Shown here in pieces: positions 1 through 8,326 of a stretch of DNA of 33,040 nucleotides. The notes under the pieces are model-generated. The model did no database searches. It was not told the DNA's origin and saw nothing but the letters and a program-made list of their open reading frames with translations. The translations under genes were made by a program, and so were the position numbers. Numbering within the stretch: the first letter of the stretch is position 1; every line of letters begins with the position of its first letter. This DNA comes from Chthoniobacterales bacterium (lineage in GTDB: Bacteria; Verrucomicrobiota; Verrucomicrobiia; Chthoniobacterales; UBA10450): the NCBI GenBank assembly GCA_013694595.1, contig JACDCC010000148.1, forward strand, positions 1 through 33,040, read 5' to 3'.

Positions 1-1919
1 GCGAAAGTCGCGGTGCTCTGCTCTGCAATCCGCCAATGGTAGAGCACGTGCGGAATGTGCCGGATCTGAGCCGGCGCGATCTGCTCGACGCAGCGCAGGG
101 TCAGATCGTAATCCTGCGAGCCTTCAAAGCCGCGCCGAAACCCGCCGACGTTTCGGACCAGCTCGGTCGCGAAAACGCTCAGGTGCGAGACGTAATTCTG
201 CGAGGTGAACAGATCAGGGTTCCAGTGGGGCTTGAAATACGGATCACAGCGGCGGCCCTGCTGATCGAGCTTGTCCTCGTCGCTGTAGAGCAACTGCGCA
301 TCGGGATGTTCGTTCAACTCCCGCGCGGCGAAATAGAGCGCGGTGGCGGCAAGCTCGTCATCGTGGTCGAGCAGGGCCACGAATTCGCCGGTGGCAAGCG
401 CGAGCGCGTCGTTCGAAGTGGCGGAGATGTGGCCGTTCTCCGCGCGACGCTTGATCTTGATCCGCGGGTCGCGCCGCGCGTAAGACTGCAACAGCTTCCA
501 GACGTGTGGCTCGGTGGAAGCGTCATCGACAATGCAGAGCTCCCACTCGCGATAAAGCTGCTTGCGCACTGACTCGATCGCGCGCCGCAGCCAGCGGAGC
601 TCCGTGTTATAAACCGGGAGCAGAACGGAGATCTTCGGCCGGCGGGTGAAAGCCGCGATCTGCTGTTGAATGCGCTTCGCGTCGTCACGCGTGAGCCGAT
701 CGTACTGGCGAATCCAATCGGCGTAATTGCCGACCTGCTCCTCCCCGTCACCGCCGCGCGACCAGAGCAGCGGTCCGCGTAGCGGCGTGGAGAAGAATTC
801 CTCCCAGGCGCCGCTCTTGCTGCGCGCCTCGAGGACAAGCGTCCCTGCGCCCCAGGGGACCACCACGTCGAGTGAGAATCCGCTGCGGAGCGCAGCCGGG
901 CCGGTATCGAACGTCGCGGCGACGTCCGGGCGCAAGATGCCGTAGTTCGCCATGAAGATTTTGCCGCGAATCCTGGCCCGCAGATGCGTGACCTCTTCTC
1001 CCCACGTGGTTAAGCACCACCCGGAAATATGCAGATGCCGGACAGGACCGGACCAGCTTTTCGGCCGATCGAACCAATACTGGAACCGCGGAGCCGCCGC
1101 GACTGGTGGCTGGAAGTACGGCAGTTCTTGAGGGGAAAGCGCATCGTCGTCATCCCCGGAGCCGCCCGTGACTTCCCTGCTGTACAATTGGTGCCAGGCA
1201 CCGTCGCCAGCCTTCAGCTGCAGTCGAAGCGTCTGCGGACCTGGAGGAACTTCAGCAGCCAGGGCGAAACCGCTTCGCGCGGCCGACTTCACTTCCGGAA
1301 ACAGCGCGGCGACGTCTGGCCGCTCGATCCCGAAGTTTCCGGCAAAGATGCGTCCCCCGACGATGGCGCGGATCTCCCTGATCCAGTCGCCCGCGCGATC
1401 GACGCACCAGCCGGCGATATAAAGCTTTCGGACCGGCTTCTCCCAATCGAGAGGCCGGCTGAAGAAGAGGACGTAGCGTCGTTGTGCCTCCGCTTCCTCG
1501 ATCTGCAACCAAAGCTTGCGCTCCGCATCGCTGATTCGCACCGGCCCTTCCACGTTCCGGGCGAATGCCTTGTGCCACTCGCCGTCCGCCGTCGCGACTT
1601 GAAGCTCGAGGCGCTTGCGCCCGGCGGGTACCTCCACGTCGACCGTGAATCCGCACCAGCGCGGCGCGTCCGGCATCCCGATAAACTCCGCCACCTCAGC
1701 GCGCTCGCGGTCGAACCGGCCATCGAAGGTCCTGCCCGCCACACGAGCGCGTATTCGCGCGAGCGGCGGTCCCTTTTTTGCCACGCACCAGCCGGAGAGC
1801 CGCAGCCGACGCACCTTCAGATTCCAATCCGCAGGCTCATCGAGCCAAAGGTGGAATTTCTCCGACTGCTGGACGCGTGCCGCGGAATGTAGGGGCGCCG
1901 GCGTTGGTGAGATCTCCAT
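1..1919 (-). CDS. Family 2 glycosyltransferase with three N-terminal repeat modules (3' end outside window)
   Basis: The minus frame is open from an ATG at 1919 to the left edge, so about 639 residues are visible and the C-terminus is missing. Residues from about 428 form a GT-A family 2 domain: a start like KISVLLPVYNTE, VDDAS at 464-468, the DHDDE nucleotide-sugar and metal site at 518-522, then SDEDKLD. This predicts transfer of a sugar from a nucleotide-sugar to a surface glycan. Before it lie three copies of a module of about 105 residues (about 25-130, 152-250 and 280-382). Each has a GWC motif (W44, W171, W301), an F..N.GI.RPDVAA-like core (clearest in copies 2 and 3) and a closing G-x-W stretch. 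The modules look like beta-sandwich binding domains, which is inference. No clear ribosome binding site precedes the start. The methyltransferase gene ends 61 bases upstream, so the two are probably co-transcribed. Confidence 0.85.
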   Translation of the reverse strand, partial: MEISPTPAPLHSAARVQQSEKFHLWLDEPADWNLKVRRLRLSGWCVAKKGPPLARIRARVAGRTFDGRFDRERAEVAEFIGMPDAPRWCGFTVDVEVPAGRKRLELQVATADGEWHKAFARNVEGPVRISDAERKLWLQIEEAEAQRRYVLFFSRPLDWEKPVRKLYIAGWCVDRAGDWIREIRAIVGGRIFAGNFGIERPDVAALFPEVKSAARSGFALAAEVPPGPQTLRLQLKAGDGAWHQLYSREVTGGSGDDDDALSPQELPYFQPPVAAAPRFQYWFDRPKSWSGPVRHLHISGWCLTTWGEEVTHLRARIRGKIFMANYGILRPDVAATFDTGPAALRSGFSLDVVVPWGAGTLVLEARSKSGAWEEFFSTPLRGPLLWSRGGDGEEQVGNYADWIRQYDRLTRDDAKRIQQQIAAFTRRPKISVLLPVYNTELRWLRRAIESVRKQLYREWELCIVDDASTEPHVWKLLQSYARRDPRIKIKRRAENGHISATSNDALALATGEFVALLDHDDELAATALYFAARELNEHPDAQLLYSDEDKLDQQGRRCDPYFKPHWNPDLFTSQNYVSHLSVFATELVRNVGGFRRGFEGSQDYDLTLRCVEQIAPAQIRHIPHVLYHWRIAEQSTATF

Positions 1920-1980
1920 CGACGTGATCGCGATCGCTGACGCACGAAAGTAAACGGCGCCTCCGCTGCGGCAACAGCCG

Positions 1981-2814
1981 CTACGCCGTCGCGGCCGGCT
2001 TGCGCGCAATCATCTCGAAGCCGGCGGCGATCCGTTTTTGGTCTTCAAGCGGCAGGCTCTGAAGAGTTTGGAAACCGGGCGGCTGCTCGCCGCGTCCCGC
2101 CCAGAACTCCGCCCACTCGCCGATCGTGGTGTCGCTGAGGCGCAACTGCTCGGGCCATGTGGCGCCGCCGGCTTGGGCGGCCGCGAGCACGTTCGACATC
2201 AGGAAGGCAAGCATCACACCCGGGCCGAAATTCCCGGTGACGTTGACGGCGTCGATCCGGAAGGACGAGAACCACTCGCGCACGCCGAATTCGGTGGCAT
2301 TGTAGTAGTGATGCGGCTCCTCATGGAGCGACTGGAGAAAGGCCGTGTGAATCGCGACCGAGCCACCGGGTTTCAACACCCGGAAGATTTCGTTCGCGGC
2401 CACTTTCGGATCCTTCAGATGTTCAAAGACATTGAGCGCGAAGACGCAATCGAACACGCCTTCGCGAAACGGCAACTGGTGCGCATCACCGACGACATCC
2501 GTGTGCCGAAAGATTTTGTGCTCGAACTCGACGCAATTCGGAAACCGCTGAGGCGAGCCGCCCGCACCGATGTGGAGGATGAAGTCTTTCCCTTCCTTCA
2601 GCATCTCCTCGAAATGCGGCCCGATGGCGTTGCTGCTGTGCTCCGTCGCGACTTCGGCGCCGCCCGTCAGGAAGACTGGCACGCCGTTCTGCATCTCGAA
2701 CGTCTGCTCGCACTGCGTGCACTGCAGACTTTCGCCGTCTTCTCGCACGTCGCCGCGACACGCAGGGCAGGCAATGATGCCGGCGAGGCGCGGAGCGAGA
2801 GGAGACGCTGACAT
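1981..2814 (-). CDS. SAM-dependent methyltransferase with N-terminal Trm112-like zinc ribbon
   Basis: This is a 277-residue protein. The N-terminus carries a zinc ribbon of the Trm112/YcaR type with four cysteines (C16, C19, C32, C35) followed by NGVPVFL. The rest is a class I methyltransferase fold: a motif I variant LHIGAGGSP at about 80-88, an acidic loop DVVGDAHQLPF, FDCVFALNVFEHL, and VLKPGG. It belongs to the broad Methyltransf_11 group often found in glycan clusters; the substrate cannot be told from sequence. It lies just upstream of the glycosyltransferase on the same strand, which suggests it modifies the same glycan. The 148 bases to the divergent membrane-protein gene must hold the promoters for both directions. 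No good ribosome binding site is visible. Confidence 0.85.
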   Translation of the reverse strand: MSASPLAPRLAGIIACPACRGDVREDGESLQCTQCEQTFEMQNGVPVFLTGGAEVATEHSSNAIGPHFEEMLKEGKDFILHIGAGGSPQRFPNCVEFEHKIFRHTDVVGDAHQLPFREGVFDCVFALNVFEHLKDPKVAANEIFRVLKPGGSVAIHTAFLQSLHEEPHHYYNATEFGVREWFSSFRIDAVNVTGNFGPGVMLAFLMSNVLAAAQAGGATWPEQLRLSDTTIGEWAEFWAGRGEQPPGFQTLQSLPLEDQKRIAAGFEMIARKPAATA

Positions 2815-2962
2815 TCGGCGGCGACTTTAAAGAAACAATCGGACGAGGCAAGCCTGCCTCCGAAGCAGAGGGAAGGGAGCCTCTAATGTTGTAACACAGC
2901 CGTGCGGCGACCGATCAAACGTTGCGTTCGACTGACGATTCCCGGACGCTGGTTGCTCGACT

Positions 2963-4444
2963 GTGGACACAACCCGCAATGCCGACCCACCAGTAACTGC
3001 TGACGAATCGATCGGTACGCGATCTACTACCTGGAACGCGCTTATCTCGGATCTTCGCTACCGGCCTTTTCTCGTCCTGCTGGCGCTCGGCGTCACGATT
3101 CGGGTCGTGGTGATGATGTCATACTTCCCCGCGGTGATGTTGGCGTTCGACTCCGCTCGTTACGCTCGTGTGGGTGGTCAGCCGCTCTTTGGTGATTACT
3201 GGATGCCGGCGGGTTACCCGATGCTGCTGCGGGTGCTGCGGCTGTGGAGCCGTGAGTTGTGGGTCACAATCTCTATCCAGCATCTGATTGGCCTCAGTGT
3301 CGGCGTGATCGTGTTTCTGGCCGTGAGGTATTTGGGTGTCTGGCGTCCGGTCGCGTGTCTGGCTGCTTCGGTGGCATTCCCGTCAGGTGATCACATCTAC
3401 TTCGAGCACATCGTGATGGCGGAGTTCCTTCTGACCTTCTTCGCCGCTGCCGGATTGGCTGCTGCAGTGTTCGCATTGGGGAAGGGCGTACGCCTGAGTT
3501 GGCTCGCAGCAGCGAGCTTGATGCTCGGGATGGCAGCGCTGGTCAAGAGTGTCGGTGTCGTGCTGCTGCCGGTGCTGGTGACTTGCACACTCGCCTTCGC
3601 CCCTGGACGAACCGCCGATCGAGTCAAAGCAGTCGCCGTCGCGCTCATTCCGGGTTTGGCTCTGCTCGGCGTTTACGTAGCGGCATTCAAACTCGCTGAT
3701 GGACGGTATCTCGGCCTCTCCGATATGCGGGGCTGGAATCTCTACTCACGTGTCGCACCATTCGCCGACTGCCGAGAATTCTCACCGCCAGAGGGGACAG
3801 CTATTCTGTGCGAGGAGACGCCCCCGGCGGAGCGCCCCGGACCATTTTATTACGTCTGGGATGCCGATTCGATCTCGCGGCGCAACGTCCCGCTGGGCCC
3901 GGAGACAGGTGGCCGGCTCGGTCAGTTCGCGGCGCAAGCGATCCTGCACCAGCCTCTGGACTACCTGCGCGCAGTTGTGGTTGATCTGTGGCGGTTTATC
4001 GAGCCGGCGACCGGGCGGAACTGGCCGTATGCAGGGCAGACGGACGCGACAGTGGCATTCGGCTGGCACGAGCCTTCCGCGGAGCGAATGGTGGTTGCCG
4101 CGATGAAAAAGAAATATCGCGGAGTTCGGCCCCGCATCGAGCACGCAGAGTTGCTAAACACTTACCAGCAATTGTTCCGCATCAACGGGCTGATTCTTGC
4201 CGCTCTGCTGCTGTCCACGGCTCTGGGGATGTGGCACGCGCGCGGGGCAGAGCGGTGCGGCATCACGCTCTTCGGCCTCGCCGGAGTCGCGCTTTTCGTT
4301 TTACCGGTGGCGACGGTATCCTACGACTTCAGGTATGGTGTGCCGCCGGTGCTTCTGATCGCGGTTTCAGGGGTGCTGGGTGCAGCCTCTTTCTGGCGCC
4401 AGCGCCGGGGTCCGGATGTCACACGGGGTAGCGAAACCCTGTAG
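2963..4444 (+). CDS. Polytopic membrane protein, probable GT-C type glycosyltransferase
   Basis: This 493-residue protein starts at a GTG; no nearby ATG gives a better start. A cytoplasmic N-terminus of about 34 residues is followed by many hydrophobic segments (for example about 35-60, 105-125, 150-175, 180-215 and 225-245) and a cluster of segments at the C-terminus. The first external loop contains FDSARY with D63, the place where ArnT/PMT-like (GT39/GT83) enzymes carry their catalytic acidic residue. A soluble loop of about 150 residues (about 250-400) precedes the last helices. These enzymes move a sugar from a polyprenyl-phosphate carrier to lipid or protein on the outer face of the membrane. 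The family call rests on topology and the first-loop motif, so it is moderate; an uncharacterised membrane protein is the alternative. Confidence 0.65.
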   Translation: MDTTRNADPPVTADESIGTRSTTWNALISDLRYRPFLVLLALGVTIRVVVMMSYFPAVMLAFDSARYARVGGQPLFGDYWMPAGYPMLLRVLRLWSRELWVTISIQHLIGLSVGVIVFLAVRYLGVWRPVACLAASVAFPSGDHIYFEHIVMAEFLLTFFAAAGLAAAVFALGKGVRLSWLAAASLMLGMAALVKSVGVVLLPVLVTCTLAFAPGRTADRVKAVAVALIPGLALLGVYVAAFKLADGRYLGLSDMRGWNLYSRVAPFADCREFSPPEGTAILCEETPPAERPGPFYYVWDADSISRRNVPLGPETGGRLGQFAAQAILHQPLDYLRAVVVDLWRFIEPATGRNWPYAGQTDATVAFGWHEPSAERMVVAAMKKKYRGVRPRIEHAELLNTYQQLFRINGLILAALLLSTALGMWHARGAERCGITLFGLAGVALFVLPVATVSYDFRYGVPPVLLIAVSGVLGAASFWRQRRGPDVTRGSETL

Positions 4445-4536
4445 ATCCTCGGCGCATCGTCGCCGGGCGCGGGGTGCGGTCGGAGGGAAGCGGCTCGGGC
4501 CGAGCGTCAGATCGGCTGCAGAACAGAGGTTTCTAG

Positions 4537-4560
4537 GTATTATAATCGCTATAATGACTA
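4537..4560 (+). promoter_or_regulatory. AT-rich double TATAAT, candidate -10 region of the beta-helix gene
   Basis: An AT-rich island in otherwise GC-rich DNA contains two perfect TATAAT hexamers, at 4541-4546 and 4550-4555. The second overlaps the likely ATG at 4554, so only the first could serve this start. No convincing -35 lies 16-18 bases upstream. It may be a real -10 element or simply an AT-rich start region. Confidence 0.3.
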
Positions 4561-4599
4561 TAACGCATAAAATCGTCTGCACTTTGGTGCGCCGCTGTC

Positions 4600-5730
4600 G
4601 TGGCCGGCCTGTTCGTAACCCCAGCTTTCACTCCGCTCGTCGCCGGCGCCACCACCAAAACCTTTGTGGTGACCTCCACTGGCAACTCGAAAGACGTCGC
4701 TGGCACCCTAACTTGGGCGGTTTACCAGGCGAACTATCAGGGCGGCGACATTAACTACATCAATTTCAACATACCCGGCGCCACCGGCGACACTGAGATC
4801 GTGTTGAGCGAGCCGCTCTACATCGCGCGTCCGACGGTGATCAACGCCGGCACCCAATCCGGTAATCCTGCGTACGCGGGATTGCCGCTCATCCGCATCA
4901 ACTGCAACCGCTTTGGAGCAGGGTTTACGGTTGTCGGGGCGGGCAGCGGGCTCCCGGGCGGCGGCGGCAGCACGATTCAGGGTTTTCGCTTCGTCAACTT
5001 CACCTCCACGGCGATCAGTGTCTTCAAGGGTGCCGATTCAAACACGATCGCAAACAATCACATCGGCTTCACACCCGCGATGCCCGCGGGAACGTTCTTC
5101 AGGAACATAACCGTGTCTCCTCAGAGCCGCGGGATTGGGATTCAATCAAGTTCCAACATCGTTCGGGCGAACATCATCTCCGGTGTCGATAACGCCATCG
5201 TGGTTGGTGATGATATAGCCAGTCCAACCGGCACCCTTTACAAGAGCAATGTGTTCGAGCGGAACTTCATCGGCACGGATGCCTTTGGCATGACGAAGGT
5301 CGGCAACAACTCCCACGGCATCTTTTTTGGAGCTGGCAGCCAGGAAAACCTGGTCGGTCCCGGCAACGTGATTTCCGGGATGGCGTCGACCGGTGTGCAG
5401 CTTCTACATCCGACCGTCACAGGTAATCGGATTTTTGGAAACATGATCGGGCTTAATGCCTCCGGGACCGAGGTAATTTCGAACGGGGATGTAGGCGTCG
5501 CGATCGCGAACGGCGCCACAAACAACTGGGTCGGCGGACCGTATGGCGGCGCCTATCCGGGGAACGTCATCTCCGGCAACGGCTTCGCTGCTGTCGGCAT
5601 CGGGAACGCGAGATTCCCGGGATCGAACGGCACCAATAACAATTTCGTTGAAGGCAACTTCATCGGGACGGATGGCACGCGAAGCAAGTCCAGAATGGCG
5701 CGAAAAACAACGTCATCCGCAAAAATGTGA
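4600..5730 (+). CDS. Beta-helix protein, fragment 1 (first half)
   Basis: This is an open frame of 376 residues from a GTG. It covers the tail of the signal sequence, then TKTFVVTSTGNSKDVAGTLT, an entry motif like that of 'SLREAI'-type parallel beta-helix proteins. Short coils rich in asparagine and glycine follow, such as NHIGF, GNFIGTD, GPGNVISG and NNWVGGP. The last dozen residues after GTDGT are out of frame and are not real protein: the homologous second half shows that the coil sequence resumes in another frame from about 5685. Confidence 0.6.
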   Translation: MAGLFVTPAFTPLVAGATTKTFVVTSTGNSKDVAGTLTWAVYQANYQGGDINYINFNIPGATGDTEIVLSEPLYIARPTVINAGTQSGNPAYAGLPLIRINCNRFGAGFTVVGAGSGLPGGGGSTIQGFRFVNFTSTAISVFKGADSNTIANNHIGFTPAMPAGTFFRNITVSPQSRGIGIQSSSNIVRANIISGVDNAIVVGDDIASPTGTLYKSNVFERNFIGTDAFGMTKVGNNSHGIFFGAGSQENLVGPGNVISGMASTGVQLLHPTVTGNRIFGNMIGLNASGTEVISNGDVGVAIANGATNNWVGGPYGGAYPGNVISGNGFAAVGIGNARFPGSNGTNNNFVEGNFIGTDGTRSKSRMARKTTSSAKM

Positions 5731-7411
5731 TCGTAGGTCAGGCAAACCACGGTGTCGTGTTGGCGAGCGGAGCCAGCAAGAATGCGCTGTATGGCAACTG
5801 GATCGGTTTGACTGACCGCGAAACTACGATCGGCAATGGCAGCTTCGGTGTTTACATCGTCGATTCGTCCGAAAATACAGTCCAGCTTTCGGCTGCGGCA
5901 GCAGGTGCGGGCAGGGAGCAAAACATCTTCGGCGCGAATGCCAACGGGCCAGTCGGCGTGTATGGCAGTTCCACCGCCAACGTCATCAACATCGCACCGC
6001 CACCGACGAAGACGTTTGTTGTGACCTCCGCCGCCGGATCGAAGGATGTTCCTGGCTCGCTGACCTGGGCGATCTATCAGGTCAATTACCAGGGGGCGGA
6101 CTTAAACTACATCAATTTCAACATTCCTCGCGGCACAGGCGAGGTCGAGATCACGCTCACCGAAACCCTTTACATTGCGCGTCCCACGATCATCAACGGG
6201 ACGACGCAGCCGGGTTACGCGGGCAACCACTCATTCGGATCAACTGCAGCAAACTGAATAGCGGTTTCCACATTGTCGGAGCGGTCGCCGGTATTCCTCC
6301 CCTTAGCAATGGCGCGGCCTCGACTGGCACCGGCAGCTCGATCCAAGGCTTGCGCATCATCAACTACTTCTCGAACGCGATCACCATCACCCGGGGAGCA
6401 AATTCGACCCTGATCGCAAACAATCATATCGGGTTCGCGCCGCTCGCGGCGCCGGGGACATACTTTCGGAATGTGAGCGTCTCCCCGCTGTGCGGAGGCA
6501 TCGGCATCCAATCCGACGGCAACGTGATTCGCGGCAATACGATCTCGGGAGCTTTTAACGCCATCATGGTCGGTGAAGATGTTGATACTCCGGGAGCCAT
6601 CACCGGTGCGATCTTCAAGGACAACTTGTTCGAGGGAAACATGATCGGCACGGATCCGACGGGCACGACGAAAATCGGTAATGACTCCGACGGGATCTTT
6701 TTCGGAGCTGGGTGCCAGAAGAACCTGATCGGGCCGGGCAACGTGCTCTCCGGCAACGATTCGGCAGGCGTCGAGCTGTTACATTCCTCGAATACTGGCA
6801 ACATTATCTTCGGCAACACCGTCGGCTTGAACGCCGCTGGGACCGACGCGATCCCGAATGGCGAGCTGGGCGTGTTGATCGCCAACGGTGCTTCGAACAA
6901 CTGGGTGGGTGGCCCGTCTGGCGGCGTCTATCCCGGTAATGTCATCTCTGCGAGCGGACTGGGTGGAGTTGCTATCGGAACGGCCCAGTTCCCGGGGGAA
7001 GATGGAAGCAACGACAATCTCATCGAAGGCAATTTGATCGGTACCGATCGCGCTGAGACCAAGACGCTTGGAACACAGCTCAGCGGCGTGACAATCCAAA
7101 ACAAATCGAAGCGAACGGTCATTCGCAAAAATGTGATCGTCGGCCACGTGAACCACGGCGTCGCATTAAGCGAAGCGGCGAGCAACGCGATGTATGGCAA
7201 CTGGATTGGCGTGACCAGCAAGGGCGCGACCATTCCGAACGGAAGCTTCGGCGTCTATCTTTTCGACGCGACGAATAACACCGTTCAGCTATCGCAGTCC
7301 GCTGCCAGTGTCGGGAAGGAGCGTAACGTTTTCGGCTCGAACAAGAATGGGCCGGTGGGCCTGTACGGCGCCTCTACCGATAATGTGATTGACCTGACTC
7401 CCGCGCCAGCG
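4654..7411 (+). repeat. Internal tandem duplication of the beta-helix domain
   Basis: Unit A runs from 4654 to about 6005 and unit B from 6006 to about 7411. They align along their whole length at protein level: TKTFVVTS..GSKDV.G.LTWA.YQ.NYQG, YIARPT.IN, NHIGF, GIGIQS, GNVIS, VIRKNVIVG, and TNNTVQLS against SENTVQLS. Unit A is shorter by the 31 nt missing at the first frame change and the base missing at the second. The period of about 1.35 kb is far longer than one helix coil, so this is duplication of a whole domain. Confidence 0.8.
5685..6257 (+). CDS. Beta-helix protein, fragment 2 (end of first half, start of second)
   Basis: From 5685 the third frame reads QVQNGAKNNVIRKNVIVG, which matches IQNKSKRTVIRKNVIVG of the second half, so coding resumes here although no start codon is present (the first possible start is the GTG at 5727). 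It completes the first helix domain, ending in VYGSSTANVINI. It then opens the second domain with TKTFVVTSAAGSKDVPGSLT and reaches a premature stop at 6255-6257 after YAGN. Expressed alone it would have no signal peptide. Confidence 0.5.
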   Translation, partial: QVQNGAKNNVIRKNVIVGQANHGVVLASGASKNALYGNWIGLTDRETTIGNGSFGVYIVDSSENTVQLSAAAAGAGREQNIFGANANGPVGVYGSSTANVINIAPPPTKTFVVTSAAGSKDVPGSLTWAIYQVNYQGADLNYINFNIPRGTGEVEITLTETLYIARPTIINGTTQPGYAGNHSFGSTAAN

Positions 7412-8179
7412 CCCTCCCGACTGCTGAACATCTCGACGCGGACGCGCGTCGAAGTCGGCGATAAGGCGCTCATCGCTGGTTTTATTATCACCGGGAACTT
7501 GCCGAAAAAGGTCGTCATTCGAGGGCTCTCAACGTCGCTCAACATCCCCGGCGCACTGGCCGATGCGACGCTTGAGCTGAACACGCCCGAAGGTCCGATC
7601 TTTAACGACGACTGGAAGTCGCAACAGGAGCAGGCGATTCGCGCTTCAGGAATACCGCCGGCGAGCGACTTGGAATCAGCGATTGTGGCAACGCTCCAGC
7701 CTGGCGCTTACACAGTGGCGATGCGCGGAAAAGATGGCAGCACAGGAGCGGGCTTGCTCGAAGTCTACGACCTCGATTCTGCTGCGCCTGCCGCTCTCGC
7801 CAATATCAGCACCCGCGGCATCGTTCAGACTGGCGACAACGTGATGATTGCCGGCTTTATCCTCGGTGGCGGCCAGGCTGAGAGTCGCGTCGTAGTGCGC
7901 GCGCTCGGCCCTTCGCTCGGTAAAGCGGGCGTTTCGAACGCGCTCGACGATCCCACTCTGCAGCTGGTCGACAGCAATGGCACGCTCGTGCGAGCAAACG
8001 ACAACTGGCAGGATGATGCAGCGCAAGTGACGCAGCTGAACAACATCGGGATCTCGCCCTCAGAGCCGCTTGAATCGGCGATCGTGGCCACCCTTCCACC
8101 GGGCGCCTACACTGCGATTGTGGCAGGCAAGAACGGCACCAGTGGAACAGGTCTGGTGGAAGTGTACAACGTTCCGTAG
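6233..8179 (+). CDS. Beta-helix protein, fragment 3 (second half and C-terminal modules)
   Basis: The frame is open from IRINCSKLNSGFHIVG at 6233 to the stop at 8177-8179; the first usable start is a TTG at 6350, giving 609 residues. It holds the rest of the second beta-helix domain, with coils such as NHIGFAP, GNMIGTDPTG, GPGNVLSGN and NNWVGGP, to about 7410. Two C-terminal modules of about 125 residues follow. It is the longest intact piece, but translated alone it lacks an export signal. The stop is followed four bases later by a short hairpin (8184-8197). Confidence 0.65.
   Translation: MRINCSKLNSGFHIVGAVAGIPPLSNGAASTGTGSSIQGLRIINYFSNAITITRGANSTLIANNHIGFAPLAAPGTYFRNVSVSPLCGGIGIQSDGNVIRGNTISGAFNAIMVGEDVDTPGAITGAIFKDNLFEGNMIGTDPTGTTKIGNDSDGIFFGAGCQKNLIGPGNVLSGNDSAGVELLHSSNTGNIIFGNTVGLNAAGTDAIPNGELGVLIANGASNNWVGGPSGGVYPGNVISASGLGGVAIGTAQFPGEDGSNDNLIEGNLIGTDRAETKTLGTQLSGVTIQNKSKRTVIRKNVIVGHVNHGVALSEAASNAMYGNWIGVTSKGATIPNGSFGVYLFDATNNTVQLSQSAASVGKERNVFGSNKNGPVGLYGASTDNVIDLTPAPAPSRLLNISTRTRVEVGDKALIAGFIITGNLPKKVVIRGLSTSLNIPGALADATLELNTPEGPIFNDDWKSQQEQAIRASGIPPASDLESAIVATLQPGAYTVAMRGKDGSTGAGLLEVYDLDSAAPAALANISTRGIVQTGDNVMIAGFILGGGQAESRVVVRALGPSLGKAGVSNALDDPTLQLVDSNGTLVRANDNWQDDAAQVTQLNNIGISPSEPLESAIVATLPPGAYTAIVAGKNGTSGTGLVEVYNVP
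7418..8179 (+). repeat. Two tandem C-terminal surface modules
   Basis: The module from 7418 to about 7785 (LLNISTRTRVEVGDKALIAG ... ESAIVATLQPGAYTV ... LLEVYDL) and the module from about 7791 to 8176 (LANISTRGIVQTGDNVMIAG ... ESAIVATLPPGAYTA ... LVEVYNV) are clear repeats of about 125 residues. Modules of this type recur at the C-terminus of many large secreted proteins in Verrucomicrobiota (from memory). The terminal position suggests a role in secretion or cell-surface attachment; this is inference. Confidence 0.75.
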
Positions 8180-8183
8180 GAGC

Positions 8184-8317
8184 GGCGGTTTACCGCCAAC
8201 GTCGTGCAGCGCCGTGAACGTAACGGCTCGGAGGGGCAGTCACCCTGCCAGCGTGAGAGCGACCGGCGAAGAAAGTTCCGCGATCTACGGGGCTGTCGTG
8301 TGCGCTCTGCGAGCGCA
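8184..8317. repeat. Cluster of short hairpins (REP-like)
   Basis: Three perfect small stem-loops lie between convergent genes: GGCGG-TTTA-CCGCC (8184-8197), GGCAG-TCACC-CTGCC (8235-8249) and TGCGCTC-TGC-GAGCGCA (8302-8317 plus its flank). The third, with its flank (8298-8317), recurs identically for 20 bases at 29880-29899. The first and last sit just after the stops of the beta-helix gene and the minus-strand methyltransferase, so they may also help end transcription, but there is no T-tract. Confidence 0.6.
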
Positions 8318-8326
8318 CTCACTAGT

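Larger units (their letters stand above)
4554..8179 (+). pseudogene. Giant secreted parallel beta-helix protein, broken by frame changes
   Basis: One gene of about 1,200 codons appears to span this stretch but needs three frame corrections. (1) The ATG at 4554 encodes MTITHKIVCTLV; removing one C near 4590 continues into AAVVAGLFVTPAFTPLVAGA, a convincing signal peptide, whereas the only in-frame alternative is a GTG at 4600 without a basic N-region. (2) Near 5680 the frame changes and the product is 31 nt shorter than the matching place in the second half. (3) Near 6227 one base is missing (probably CCC read as CC before CTCATTCGG), which otherwise gives a stop at 6255-6257. The reconstructed protein has a signal peptide, two homologous beta-helix halves and two copies of a C-terminal module of about 125 residues. 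It is probably exported to the surface; its function is unknown. Sequencing error could explain the single-base changes but hardly the 31-nt one. Confidence 0.75.

Noticed and set aside
1029-1892. Open frame of 287 codons on the plus strand
   Set aside because: It is antisense to the glycosyltransferase, whose minus frame is open over 1.9 kb and carries clear repeats and motifs.
4380-4754. Frame of 124 codons overlapping the start of the beta-helix gene
   Set aside because: Only its MTITHKIVCTLV segment looks meaningful, as the beginning of a signal peptide whose rest lies in the next frame; the remainder is arginine-rich noise.
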